The position numbers and the translations under genes were made by a program. The notes below the pieces were generated by a model. The model saw only the letters and a list, made by a program, of their open reading frames with translations, searched no databases and had not been told where the DNA came from. Shown here piece by piece: positions 22,452 through 34,970 of a stretch of DNA of 64,000 nucleotides; position 1 is the stretch's first letter, and the number at the start of each line of letters is the position of its first letter. The DNA comes from Gnetum montanum (lineage: Eukaryota > Streptophyta > Gnetopsida > Gnetales > Gnetaceae). Where the stretch lies: positions 62,001 to 126,000 of the forward strand of contig MNCI01001988.1 of NCBI GenBank assembly GCA_015680685.1. Direction: 5' to 3'.

Positions 22452-22667
22452 GTTTAATCATTAAAAAAATATTAAAATCATAGTCCAAAATGAGTTAAAA
22501 CTCACCAAAAAACTTTGGTAGCCAACAAATAAAATAATAATAGAATAATAAACCTACTAAGATCAAAAATGAACCAAAGTGTAAACTAACCTATTAAGAA
22601 AGATATCAAAAAGGAACTAAGGGTTATACACCAAAATGCTAATTCATGATCACATTTGTGATCATAG
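22452..22667 (+). other. Putative 5'UTR intron before ORF3, element B
   Basis: AAG/GTTTAATC at 22450-22452 and an AG at 22666-22667 directly before ATG, the same arrangement and length (216 versus 213 bases) as in A. Prediction only. Confidence 0.4.
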
Positions 22668-25560
22668 ATGACACCAAAGAGGGGAGCACTAGCAAGAGGA
22701 CCTTCCCAATTGATGGAGAAGTGACCATAAGGAGGAAGGGACTAGCAACAACAACAAGAAGTCCAAGAGAAAGAGGCCAAAGAACCTCATGCAATGTGAC
22801 CTCTTTGAGAGGACCTTGAAGTGGAATATAGTTAGCAAATTCCAACTACTAAAACTAGCCAATCAAGGCAAGATGAGAGGCCAAGGCCAAGACCCAACAT
22901 TCAGGGCACATTAATAGAGACCTACCTTGAAAAGATCTAAACTAAGGAGGTTTAGAATTTAATCATCCAAGAGCTCAAATTTGGATCCTTCTTGGAATTG
23001 ATGCTCAAGGAGGTATGCACATAACTACAGGAATCTCTTATGTGATACATTCTCTCTTCTAGTGGAGAATGGTACATGGGAAAGACCTACCTATTTTGAA
23101 ACAACTAGTAGGAAGATGCATTTGTTAAAACCAAAGAGATCAACATCTCTTACTCAGTTGAGGCCATCATGGAGGTTCTCAATTTGCTTGATACTGGGAA
23201 AACCTTGGAAGAAATATCAACCTAGGTAGACCTAAAGGCCAAGAAAGAATACATCTAGTGTTGTTATTAGATGGATTGTAAGGAGTATGGTGCACTCACT
23301 AAGGTGGAGCATGCATATTTTAATATTGTGGCCTATCACCTGAATCCCATAGTGAGGCCAAGCAAGGTCACAACTTTCTCTATGCATGCATGCATTACTC
23401 TAAGTAATAAATTCTTAGTTAACCTATCATAGCTCATGTATCTGGAGATAGAAAAGTGGTTTAAGAAAAATGATAGGAAGGAAGAAACTTCCCTTTTCAT
23501 GTCTCATTTGGAAACTATGCAAAAGGGAAGGCATAATGTGCTATGCCAATGACACAATCTTCCATGCTTCTGTTGCATCTTAGCAAGAGATGATGAAAGA
23601 TATAATAGTTGGAAAGATATAGAAAAGGGAGCAACCATCACCATCACCTATAGGAGAGACCATGCTAGAAGCACATGTAGCTATAGAAAGGCTTTGAAGA
23701 CTCTATGAGTAGTAGTTGCAATAAAAACAAGGTTTGATGGGTGATGGGAAGCCTTTGGTTTACTATCTAGCATTAAGCCATCTTAATGAGGTCATGGGGA
23801 CCATTAGTTAGTTAGAGAAAACTATTTCACTATTCTTAACATAGCAAACTTAGCCACCTATAAGAATAAATATTAGTGCCTAAGAAGTTATAGTGTCCAT
23901 CCCTAGACAAGAATTCCCTAAAATATCAGGGAATGCTACAAATTTTTGGTGTGCTTGGAGGAAGATGAGGGGGTGACTGTCCTAGTGATGTAGCACTGTG
24001 GATAAGAGACAGTGGTAGAGGTATTGGCTGATAGGCTAGCTAAAATCCATAATGCTCTTATAGCATCTATACTAGAAATTGCTACCATGAAGGATATCCA
24101 AACATCCATAAGAGTAGGAAGTGATCACTTAAGTGCAACCCACCATGAAGAGGTGTTGGAAAGGTTGGTAGGAATTGGACAACCACTCCTAGAGATCTCT
24201 GATCTCTTGAATGAAGTTACAGAAACCCAGTCAGAGCTACTAGAGATGAAGGGCAAACTTATCGTTGATAATTTCTAACAATATGCAACCACCATCAAGA
24301 ACGAGTGGTTGGTTGTCAAAGTTGCAGAGTTAAGAGCTTGTCTCTCTAATCTTGCATTGTCAACCAAGACCTCACATAATATGAAGCTTTCCAATAGCTT
24401 CAACAAAGAATAATATAGGTTGAAAATGTAAAAGAGGTTGCAGTCTTTAATGCCTCCATATTAGAAGCCTTGTTATTCAACACTGATAGAGACTTAGCTC
24501 AAGTCTACAAAAAAGAAAAACTTGGTCCTCATCAAGGACATTAATTGCCTAAGCAATGTCAAATAATAGAGAGATGAAATGGCTAAATTCATTCGACAAT
24601 AGTAGGAGTAGCTAGTCTAGGTGAATCTTGATTTAAGGAGGCTAGTAGTAGAGAATAGAAATCTCTTGATGGAGGAAGTTCGAGTGTTGTACTAGAAAAT
24701 GGATATCAAGGTAGGTTCCTAGAAGGAAGAGGCCTTGAAATTTGAATGGATTAAGATCCACTACAAGGACTAGGTTGGGCTCCTTAAGGAAGTGAATGAA
24801 AAAGAGATACAATTGGCCTAGGCGAAGATGAACAAGGCCCTCTAGTAACTTTAACAATGAGATGATGTGTGGTAGCCAATATTTGATCACTTAAATGCAT
24901 ATAACAAGGTATAAGTTTTCTTAAAGGAGTTGTAGGTCAAAGAGATGATAGAGTATATGGATCTTGCCAACCTCCATTACAAAAACTTAGCTATGTTGAC
25001 CACATGGAGGCTAAGGATCGAGTTATAGAAGTAGGTGGCTAGTTCTTACCTCTTGTACAAGGGAGAATTTAAGAACCATAAGGAGACAAAACAATAGTTG
25101 GTGAAAACCAATGTAGACCTTGTAGTTCTTAGAAGTAGATTTACTGATCAATGATTTGTTACTGAGAACCTACCTAGGAAGACAAATGAGTATCATGAGT
25201 TGTAAAATCTAGTTAAGATGTTTGATATTGAATGTAAATTATTTGCAATGTGGTTTTTCAACACTAAGGAGATGTTTTTCATAATGTCGTGCCCATGGGA
25301 TATCCTTGTACCAGCCCACATTGGCAAAGCCGTGTGAACTACGTGCAAACCATGAAGTAAGGAAGAGAAGATGCAAGCATTATTAGATGCTTTTAGACTT
25401 CCACTAGTAGCAGTAGTAGCAATAGGATAGCCTTAGTCACCTCCACCACCACAAACATTAGAACCTGGCAAAGGACCTTCAGCACCTTAGGATCCTCAAG
25501 ATTCTGGCATTTTTTGAAAGTTCACCTTGCCTCTAGCAATCTAAGAAAACCTACTAAAAG
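22668..25560 (+). pseudogene. ORF3 of element B: coiled-coil protein gene with many stops
   Basis: Starts MTPKRGALARGPS, paralleling MAPKEKYTQEP of A. Homologous landmarks: EVQNLIIQELKFGSFLE (A: EVQELVLQELNFGPFME), AYFNIVAYHLNP, FLVNLSQLMYLEIEKWFKKN (A: FLVNLPQLIYLEMEKRFKEN). The open segment at 24012-24278 (LERLVGIGQPLLEISDLL) is at residue 448 here and 453 in A, in the same frame as the start. Later parts are E/K/Q/L-rich coiled coil, ending with WDILVPAHIGKAV (A: WDIPILAHIGDAT) and a Pro-rich tail near 25440-25520. Function unknown. Confidence 0.65.
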
Positions 25561-25738
25561 TTTTGCAGGAGTGTCCAATGTTTTTGTCATGGATACTAAT
25601 TTTGTAATCCTGTACAATATAGCACTTAGAGTCTGAGTTAATTAGTTAGCTAGTTATTTTTTAGTTAATAGATTCCATACTTTTTCAATTTTTTAAGAAG
25701 CTCGATCCTACTGTTGTTTACTTGAGGATGAGTATTTA

Positions 25739-25754
25739 GTCAATTTTGGGGATA
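25739..25754 (+). promoter_or_regulatory. 3' polypurine tract, element B
   Basis: GTCAATTTTGGGGATA precedes the LTR start TGATGAAG, as in A and C. Confidence 0.7.
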
Positions 25755-26592
25755 TGATGAAGTGTAGTTCAACTAGCATGTGTTGATGTAGCCCTATCAA
25801 TGTATGGTTACATGCATCAACATAGGTTCATCAACATTGATGCATTCAAGCTTGTATAAATGCAAGTACCAATCGCATTTATAATACATTAATTCCATAG
25901 TGTAGCGAAGCTCTTGTAGTTTGTTGTTTCTAGAGTTAAAAGGAATTAAGAGATTGTATGGATCCTTTTTCGAGCATCATGTACTTGAACACCTTGATGT
26001 GAATAGCAATAAAGATGAGATTTTTGACATTCATTATAGTGCTTAGATAGTTTAATCTGTCTTATTCACACTTTATCTTTTAAGTACTTTACATTTATTG
26101 TCTTAAGATATTAATGCATTAAACATGAAAACATACGTATGACCACCTCGAGTATAGCATGAAATGTTTGGTAATCCTAGTAGTGGTCATTTGGTATGCT
26201 CAGTAATTGTTACATGGTAATCCAATAGTGTTAGTACTAGTTAAGGATGTGTATAGAAGGTGGGAGCAACTACTTATATTAGCATAGTTAGCCTTTAGAA
26301 TAATTAGATAGTTAAAGGAGTTAATAGTCAATTCTTCATCCTTCTACCTAGAAATTAAGATAAAAATATAAAAATAGAAATAGAAATAAATATCCTATGC
26401 CTTAACTCGTACTTAACTATACATAAGAGCATATGCAAGTGAGAGTTATGAAGACAATGATCACATGACCCTTAGGTTCATAGTCTTTGTTTATAGGAGA
26501 ACTTAGGAACTAAGTCCATAGAATTTGACTAGACTACTAGTGCACACTTGTGATTCATATGATTGGGCATAGGGTATACTTGCTACTCATCA
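25755..26592 (+). repeat. 3' LTR of element B (838 bp)
   Basis: From TGATGAAGTG to CTACTCATCA. TATA box at 25855-25860, poly(A) signal AATAAA at 26008-26013. U3 is a cluster of ATCAACATTGATGCAT-type repeats, different from A and C, while R and U5 are clearly alignable with them (GAGCATCATGTACTTGAACA, TTTGGTAATCCTAGTAG). Confidence 0.8.
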
Positions 26593-28360
26593 CTCTCCCT
26601 AAGACTTATACATTGGTAAGTTTAAGGAGATCGACCTAATCATAAGATTATCCCATTTCTACTTAATGAGTTAAAGTTATTATCATGAGATCCATAGGGA
26701 AACCAATACTTGATGGGTCATGCTATGATGTCTTACTTCTTCTTAGTATCTCACTAGGATATAACCATGATGCTAGAGGATAGGCTTACATCACACTTGA
26801 AAAATTACAAAATTATATCAATTAAATTTTTTTAAAGAGTTACTATATCATTTATAATTGAATCCAAGTCACTTAGAAGTCCACATGTCACCCATACCTT
26901 AGCCTACTAATGTTAATTTGGCTATTTTTGTTCTTTTAAAACATAACAATTTAGTTTACTTTCCAAACATAAAACCATGCTTAATGTTTATTACTTGTTG
27001 AGACAATTCTAATGATACAAATTTCATTTTGATTAGACTTATGGTTTATATCACCATTGAATTTATCATCATACATGCTTAATAAAAATTAAAATAATAA
27101 TAAAGTAATTATTATTAAATTTTACAACAACTAATAAACTTTTTGGGGCTTTTTTCTAGCTAGTGGTGTGTGATGCAGTAGGCCGAGCCATGGCGTTGGC
27201 TAGTTGCAAGATCAAGGCTGGCTAAATGGTCAGTCTCCTAGCATGTGCGACACTTCATGGGTGTTTACTACAATCCTCTACATCATCTATCTGCTTCTAC
27301 ACCTACCACATGCATGTTGCCGCTATCCCTTACTACCACCCTTCTCTACCATCGTTCTTCACTACTATCAACTTCATGCACTACCATCTTCATGCACCTT
27401 AGTTATGTTTTCGACATCAATGTTTAGCCATTAGGGCTCAAATGCCTTGTAGTTTGTAACATCATGGAATTGTGTGTCAACCATGCTGTTATGTGGCATG
27501 GCTGTACCAAGGCTTGGTTGCACTAGATCATGATAGTACCATAAGGCCTAGTCACACTACTATGTAGCCCAATCGTCACAATGCTAGGCCACGCTGGATT
27601 GTGGTAGGTTCATAAGGCCTAACCATGCTATTTTGTGGACTAGCCTTTTTTGATGAATTAAGGGTTATTTTTCTATAGATTTCTACATTTCAAGTGTAAT
27701 GAAGAATTCATATATGGTCTATAAAGCTTCAAAAATTAGTTTTCCCAACATGATGCCTTAAGACCCTTGGAGGCTTAATTTTAGCGTAACTCGAGCATAT
27801 GATATCTATTTTTAACATATGAATAGTCATTTCTAATATTTTTTGGCCTTATAAAGTCAATTTTAAGGTTATATTAATCATCTAGGTACTTGATAACTAT
27901 GTGATACATTAAACCATGCCATTAGCTACCATAACTTAGACTAACTATTCATACCTAACAATTAAATTGTTGGGACTAACAATCAACCCTTGTTGGCCAT
28001 CTTGGGCCTTAGGATTAAATGATTAGAATATGAAAATAAATCATATTATGTAATTAACCCCTAGTGTGTTATTAGTTACATTGTTGGAGTCAGTATCCTA
28101 AGGTGGGTAGAAAGGTCATTAAGAATATAGGCAATATTGCTAATTATTATTAATCCAAAAAATTGATTAGCTAGAGAACATCATAATCTTATCTTAGAAA
28201 GGGATATGATACCCATAAGGAGAAATGATCCAAGAGAATATGCAAGAATAATAATGAATGTTACAACATGCATTATTCTTGCAAGATTTCTAACTCGTGA
28301 AAAACAACATTTACTATGTTCACCTTAGGTCTTGAATTGACATAAGTATCAATACCCATG
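26593..28360. other. Unassigned AT-rich sequence between elements B and C
   Basis: No convincing gene. At about 27465-27655 there is a degenerate tandem pattern around CATAAGGCCTA (27531 and 27611) with a unit of about 70-80 bases. The remainder shows short AT-rich runs and no domain I recognise. Confidence 0.5.
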
Positions 28361-28369
28361 CATCATGAC

Positions 28370-28735
28370 AGAATTACAAGATTTAAATGCTAATTTCATG
28401 TGCCTACAAGAAGTCTTTCCATGAGCATTCTTAACCAATTCCAACCCAATTTTAAAAAAATTAGGATAAAAAGGTGTTTACAAGAAAAAAGGTTCTTATG
28501 GAAGTTATTATTTCAAGTCATGTATATTAGCTTATTGTAAGAATCACAACATGGATGAATGTGCGATCTTTTATAAAGAAGATAATTTCAAATTAGTACA
28601 AAGGTTTGAATAGAGATTAGAAGATATTATTTTCAAATTTCAAGAATTTCAAATCATGGGGAAGAAAGAACATTCAAGATTCTAGAGAAGCCACATAGAC
28701 TTGACATTGATATTTAAAATCCAGTTATCAAAATG
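28370..28735 (+). pseudogene. gag-like fragment with zinc-knuckle-like box
   Basis: One frame reads ELQDLNANFMCLQEVF near 28372, then GSYYFKSCILAYCKNHNMDE and CAIFYK (28500-28580), and a charged helix (QRFEQRLEDIIFKFQEF). The cysteines and histidine (C-x4-C-x2-H-x4-C) resemble a retroelement nucleocapsid knuckle. TAG replaces a likely Gln inside the helix. Family and extent are not determined; it could also be part of a degraded copia or a host gene fragment. Confidence 0.3.
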
Positions 28736-28739
28736 ATGT

Positions 28740-30682
28740 GTATGTGTGATTAACATATATTTAATTTCTAAATCAACATGTCTAGATGTTAAGCTTTATT
28801 AGGTGCTCTAATGATTAATCAAATAGAGGAAAGCTTGATGAATATGTTATTCCTAACCCATACTAATCTTAACCCAGTACCATTTATCCTCTATGGAGAC
28901 TTTAATGTAAAAGTTAAAAGTAGTATTTATCAATTCTTAAAATATGAAAGTGTAAAAGAACTTTATTTGAAGAGGATGTTCCATTAATTCACCATGAAAT
29001 TCCATTGGCCAATGCATATTCCACTTATTTTGAACCTTTAATAGACAAGTCAAATCTAGAAATTCAAGAATAGATGATGTTGATAAACATTCATCACCAA
29101 GAACCACAATTTACCAATTATTCTATTATGATTATTAAAGATTGGTCAACATCATTCTTTATTAAGACCTTATATGATATATGGTATGACACATGATTCT
29201 TCCAAGTTATTACATTACTAGAGCTTATTCCTAAAGTAAAAATTGAGAAGTAAGATCAAGCCTTGTTATCCCAAAGATAGCCATCTAATCACATACCTCT
29301 TATTGTAGAAGCACAACTATTTTAATTAATCCCTAAGGTTGATCAAGATCATGGAGATTGTTAACCTTACTTTTATTCATGATCTTCTTCTTTTCTTGAT
29401 TGTTTAATTTATATTTTAATTAGGTAAGTAACATATCTTAGGGTAATGCAAGTTGTAAATAAGGATTTATTTTGCCTTCACTTAAATAACTTGATATGAG
29501 TTGCACTTTATATGATCCTAGTTAGAATTAGTGATTGATGGTTGGTACATCTTTAATTTACCTCTTTTCATTACCTTAGAGAATTAGGTAAGTATTGATA
29601 AAATATGATTTAATTTTCACATATTCTTCTCCCTTATTTTTTTTTTGTAGAATAAGCGGGAGAACGTTATGGTATTCAACCATACCTCAAAAAGAAAAAT
29701 CAATGCATTAGAGCATAGAAGCATGAAGAAAGCACTAAAACTAGAGAAAGGTCATTAGTATGAAATCATTTGAGGATAAACAAAACCTAAGAAGGATAGA
29801 TTTCCATGTCCTCATTCTTGAACGGTGTTGCTACATAATAAAAATGGTGTTTCTTTGTAACAAGTATTTTAATTATTGTAATTAAAACCTAAAATGATGC
29901 ATTGTAATAATAGACATATGTCTCAACATGAATTTTGGGGGTTTGACCTAAATACTAAGGCATTAAAGGTTGTATCAGTAGGAAGTTGTTGAGCCAGTAA
30001 AGGTAACAGGTGCTAGGTGAAGTGGGATAAGAAGATGATTGACCATATCTTTTGGTTGATTGTAGGCCTAACCATGGTGGTAGTGTTAGATAGCCTCTAA
30101 GGGATAGATTCTAAAGGAAGATAACCTCAAGGAATTCTCAGAGCATGACCCAAATACCTTATTCCATGTTAATAAAGCATTCTATTCATTTTCCTTCTAC
30201 ATTTTTCCTATTATTTTTTTTATGCATAATGTTGAATGTTACATATATTTTGATGTTTGTGATGACATTTAGGAATGGGATGTCAGAGTAACCTCTATCA
30301 TGATGGACTAAGGTATCTTGGGGTTTAGATTGGTAAGTTTAACACTTTTATCTTTTAGGCCATCGCCATCTAGAGTCTTCTCAAGACTTAAAAACAATAA
30401 TTGTAAGTTAAAACATTGTTCTAAATGAATCTAAATAGGATTAAAAAAAATCTAAATAAAGTGAAAATGTTCTCTAACATCTCATACACAAAAAAATTAA
30501 TTATAAAAATGATAGATCTAAAAAAGTATTCATATCATAATTAGATTTGGCATATACGTATTTCACCAAACATTTGCTAAATAAACCAAAACTGAGCAAA
30601 ATGAATGTGCACTAATCCATTTATTGGAGTTTTAAGTTAGTAGGCATTTGGTATTGGATGGATCATTGACACATGTGGTAAT
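28740..30682. other. Unassigned sequence before element C
   Basis: Short open stretches such as LNPVPFILYGDFNVKVKSS near 28870 do not amount to a recognisable domain. A T-rich run is at 29634-29647. Nothing else supported. Confidence 0.4.
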
Positions 30683-31466
30683 TGATGGGACGCACGTCCT
30701 TCCTTGCGATATCGCATACGCGATATCGAAGCTCGTCGCCAGTTCTATAAATAAGAGGTGGCTCTCCCTTGTTTCTCCATATAGATCTAGACCTTAGCCA
30801 AAATCTTGCCATTTTTCCATTCTAGAGTTAGAATAATTTTCATGTGCCCGCAACAGGAGTTCCAAAGTGAATGGATCTTTATTCGAGCAATTCTGTACTT
30901 GAGCACGCAATTGTGTACAACAATAAAGATGAAATTTTGGATAAACCTTGCAGTATATGGACTAAGCTAAATAGGAATTTAATTATTGTTAATTGTTTAA
31001 ATTATTTATTAAGTAATTAATCTCTCTCAACCCTCAACTCTCATAGTTAAGTGCATTCAGTACGACCGCTTCGAGTGCGTGCGTTACGCTTTGTAATCCT
31101 AGTAACGAATAGCGTTTGGTAATCCCAGCAGCGTTGCATTGGTTTAGGGTGTGAAATGACAAGTGGGAATAGATACTGATGCTAGGGTAATTAAGGCTTA
31201 GTCAGTTAAAGTTAGTTACTTAGTCTCTTCATCCTTTCCTCTCTTAGCATAGGCGATAAAAACATAAAAGATATAAAAATCACATGCCTTAAGCTTACTT
31301 AACCATACAATCGTGATAAATACAAGTAAGCTTGGGAGGACAATGATTGATTAACCTTAGGTGTTTCATAAGGTATGTAGGCACTTAGTCTACAGAGTTC
31401 GACCGGATCGCGCGTGTAATGCTCATATTCGTATGGTTGAGTGTAGGGGTACCTTGCCACTCATCA
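30683..31466 (+). repeat. 5' LTR of element C (784 bp)
   Basis: TGATGGGACG to CTCATCA, ending next to the primer-binding site. A 9-bp inverted repeat CGATATCGC/GCGATATCG with a 4-base loop is at 30707-30728. TATAAATA at 30746-30753; AATAAA at 30922-30927. CpG sites are better kept than in A or B, consistent with a younger age. Confidence 0.9.
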
Positions 31467-31467
31467 T

Positions 31468-31485
31468 TGGCGCTGTTGCCCTGGA
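31468..31485 (+). promoter_or_regulatory. Primer-binding site of element C
   Basis: TGGCGCTGTTGCCCTGGA, one base after the LTR. It differs at three positions from TGGCGCCGTTGCCGGGGA, the Athila-type site usually ascribed to an Asp tRNA (from memory). Confidence 0.75.
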
Positions 31486-31611
31486 CTAAGTTGTTTGTGT
31501 GCTAAGTAGAACATAGGAAATCATCCACATTATTGGGAAGCTTAAAAGAACCCTTAGGGTTAATCAGAAGAAAAATTAAACAATGGTCATTAGCACACCG
31601 ACAAGATAACA

Positions 31612-34145
31612 ATGTCTTCTTCTTCTCATAAAATCACTTCATCACCTAGGGATCACACAAGATACAATCAACGGCACAACATAGATAACCAAGAACCGCC
31701 AGTTCCTCAAGAGTATTAGGTAGTGTATACTCATCACGATGAGTATATATCCAATTTTAGCTTTATCCTCCATCAGGATGAACAACTGCGTTGGTGAGAC
31801 TTGCAAGGTAACATAGTGTTGCTCCTAGATCGGGCAGTCGCATGCTCTTTCATGCTCTTGCATAGATAGACATGACGTAGCTATACGCTGAATATGTTGC
31901 ATGTGATTACGACACAAGGGATTACCATCCCAAAATGGTGCAATGTTAATGGGATGCGCGGTAGGAGAGTTACCACACATCATTGAAGGGCAAAGGACCC
32001 CATGATGCTTCACCTGTCATAAGAGAAATTAAGGGCAGTGAACCTATTTCAATAGGTTCTCCAAAAAATGATGTTTCCCCTCCTAACAATAGTGAGGAGG
32101 TGGTGTATCAGAACCTTCGCTCCACAATACATAACCCTGGTTCTAATGCCCATGAACACCAAGTGTTCAATGAGGGAACATAAACACAAGATAAGGGTGA
32201 ACATTCTGATCGTCATCACGATCGAGATTGGGATCATCGAAGGGAAGGTAGGAAACATCGTCATGGTGATGGTTCTCCTTCCTCTTTCCCTTCATCACAT
32301 CATTCACCCTCTCCTTCCACATCCACATATAGTCACAAAGAGCCCAACTATGAGGATAAGGGTAAGGATAAGCAAAATGAGAAACCTTGACAAGAGAGTC
32401 AAGAGCGAGGATAAGGGAATTCTAGGGAATCACGACATGGAAGAAGGGAAAGTAGGGAATCGCGTAGGCAATCATAGATGCCATGAGAGAGACGACCATG
32501 ATGAACCCCTACTTGTAACCTGAAGCATGTTAGACATTACGGAGGCCATTAGAATACCTAAAAGGCACCAAAAAGATAGTTGGATCAAGAGACTAGACAT
32601 GAATAATATCCCATGATTTGAGGGGGGATACAATGTTGATCCTCAGAATCACTTACAGGAATTTCACGATGCCTACACCTTGCAAAATATTGAAAATGAG
32701 TGGCAAAAATTAAAGTTGTTCCCAAGGACACTCATATAAGAAGCAGAAAGTTGGTATTGGCCCTTAGAATCGGAAACCATTAGGAGGTGAAGTACAATGC
32801 TAAAACTGTTTAATGATAAATATCAAACGTACTCCCAAGTGTCCAACTTACAAAAATAGATCCAAGGATGGAAGCAGGGAACTCATGAATCCTTGGATGC
32901 TGCCATGGGCCAATATTATGCACTGTTACATCATTGCCTGGGCCATGGTTACGCACAACTGGATCAACTACGCCATCTCGTAGATAGGCTAAGAGATGAA
33001 ACTAGGAGAACCCTTGGAACATATGCCTAAGGGAGATTATTTGAGCTTAGGTCCCATGAAGTTCATTGACTGTTGGAGCAAGTAGCTAAGGAAGAAGGAG
33101 AGTTACACAAGAGAGAAAGCGTGGAAGAGTATAATCACGATCCTTCCCTCCGAAAGAGGGGAGTAATATTCTGTGAGGAGGAGGATGAGTCACCACTTGA
33201 AGAGTTGGTGAGTAGAAAAACCTTACCACTTCAGAAATTAACAACCAAAGTGTCATCTAAGGTAAATCAAATGTGGGACTCCTTAGATAGTAGACTTGAA
33301 ACCATTTTAAAAATTGAAGAGGAGTCTAAGGAGTGAAGTAGTGACCATGATAAGAAAAAGAAGAGAGACTTAGACCAGGCACATAACAAGGGTAAGGGAA
33401 AAATGACTATTGCCGATGAGGTTGTGGATTATGATATGGACAATGATGGTGGATGTGAGATTTGCCAATATGACCATCCTAAGGGATGCTGCCCAATAAT
33501 CTGACATCTGTAAGAGTTTGGGGTGTATGCATTGAACCCAAGACTTAATAAACGACAAGCACTCCATCAGTTACCTTATCTCCAAGGTAACCCAAGGTAG
33601 TTCCACCAACCATTAACATATTATCCAAGTGGAACTCCGCCACAACCTATGTAGCAACACTAGTAGTGGCAATACCCACAGTCATGGGGGATGCCACCGC
33701 CTAGACAACAATACCCTTACCGACAACTAGACCCATATGGCTATTACGTGTAGCAGCCAGTTTCTCCAAGTGACTCTATGGGTCACGTAACCCCACAACG
33801 TCACTACCAAGTTTGGGAGTATTTTAGGACTCCCTCTCCTGGAAGAGACACTCCACGTGCATACCATCCTCCAAATCCATCCGCATCTCTTACGCCTATA
33901 GTTCCACTACCACCTGCTCCAATGATGCAAGGAGAACTCCTCACTCAACCACAGCAACGTAGTGCTACAAGAGTTGTAAACCTTCAACCCACTACTGGTT
34001 CTAACAACCGTACAAAGAGAAGACCTTTCTTTAGAACCAATAGTCTAAAAAAGCTCTCACAACCACAAGCGGTTGGGTCTAGACCACTCCTCCATCAAGT
34101 AAGGCTTCAGAGCTCCCTTCAAATCAACAACAGAGCTCAACGCAC
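31612..34145 (+). pseudogene. Element C gag (decayed)
   Basis: The likely start is ATG at 31612 (MSSSSHKITSSPRDHTRYNQ). A frame change occurs before 31983. The capsid-like core spans about 32530-33070: GGYNVDPQNHLQEFHDAYTL, EAESWYWPLES, MGQYYALLHHCLGHGYAQLD. An acidic/basic region follows (EEDESPLEELVSRK near 33175), then CEICQYDHPKGCCP near 33450, a candidate zinc-binding box, and a Pro/Gln/Tyr-rich tail (YPYRQLDPYGYYV, 33710-33750). Stops are mainly TAG for Gln (for example in the PQPMQQHQQW-like stretch near 33645), with TGA for Arg or Trp. Confidence 0.8.
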
Positions 34146-34895
34146 ATGGTTATGTTAACACATACTATCACTGACTGGATAAAGGTGGGCCACCTTCCTA
34201 GGAAATACTCTGATCCTGGGAGTCCCTTAATCTACCTCCAAGTCGCTGGGAATGAACCACGTATGGCTCTTCTTGACTCAGGTTCTGGAGTCAACTTAAT
34301 ATCGCAAGAAATGTATAAAGCCTGGAACTTGCCTCCACTCAAGAAGAGTAATATCCAATTAGAGCTGGCTGACCAATCCATCACTATCCCCTTAAAACTT
34401 GTGGAGGACATTGTTACCACTGTGTGTGGATGGTCATACCAAACTGATTTCCTAGTGATAAAAGTCAACAATAATAAAGGGGACTTCCCAATTATAATTG
34501 GGAGGACATGGCTCAGTACCATAAATGCATGCCTAGGAATCCGTGATCTTTCCTTGGAAATATCTAAGGAAAATATTTATGGAAAGATCGAGAAGAAGAA
34601 AGTTCCATGCATCACATACAGTGATACAGGGTGTGATTGCGTACAGGAATGTTCACCATTACCTGCATGCAATTGGTGTGCCCAGGAAATCAACATACAA
34701 AGGTGATTGTATGTAGCAACCACACAAAAAGGAAACACCCAGTGGTTGACAGCTAACCAAAAGAGCAACTCACCAATATGCATGGAACTAACGGGGGGAC
34801 CAACATGCGCTCACGTCGAAAGCATAGATACACTGAAGCAAGAGCGTAGCCAACTTCCAGCCTTTAACCTGAAAACATCAATTGGGAGAAGTTGA
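34146..34895 (+). CDS. Element C aspartic protease, open frame of 186 codons plus tail
   Basis: The frame 34146-34706 is open. The catalytic triad Asp-Ser-Gly is at residues 44-46 (LLDSGSGVNLIS; Asp codon 34275-34277), followed by SNIQLELADQSITIPLKLVE and FPIIIGRTWL with the hydrophobic-hydrophobic-Gly box at residues 116-120. This is a complete retropepsin fold signature. After a TGA the same frame continues to about 34895 (GNTQWLTANQKSNSPICMEL), matching the region after protease in A. Translation would depend on the gag frame upstream, which is broken. The domain ends at the deletion that removed pol. Confidence 0.75.
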
Positions 34896-34950
34896 AAACT
34901 TCTAAAAAATTGAAATAAATTCTCATTATTTTGAATCTCTCCCTTCAATT

Positions 34951-34970
34951 TAGTCACAGGGGAGATGGCC
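34951..34970 (+). promoter_or_regulatory. Internal polypurine-like tract, element C
   Basis: TAGTCACAGGGGAGATGGCC, at the position that follows integrase in A and B, here about 55 bases after the protease tail because pol is deleted. Confidence 0.45.

Larger units (their letters stand above)
18850..26592 (+). mobile_element. Element B: Athila-like gypsy, 5' truncated, sister of A
   Basis: It starts inside RNase H at DAPFTWTSECENAFQ and runs through integrase, spacer, ORF3, polypurine tract and 3' LTR. Order and spacing match A nearly step for step. Coding parts are riddled with TAG. The missing 5' half is expected on the far side of the inserted copia/E/A block, outside the window. Confidence 0.85.

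Noticed and set aside
31825-32523. Overlapping frames on both strands near the C gag start
   Set aside because: They are alternate-frame readings of the damaged gag gene.
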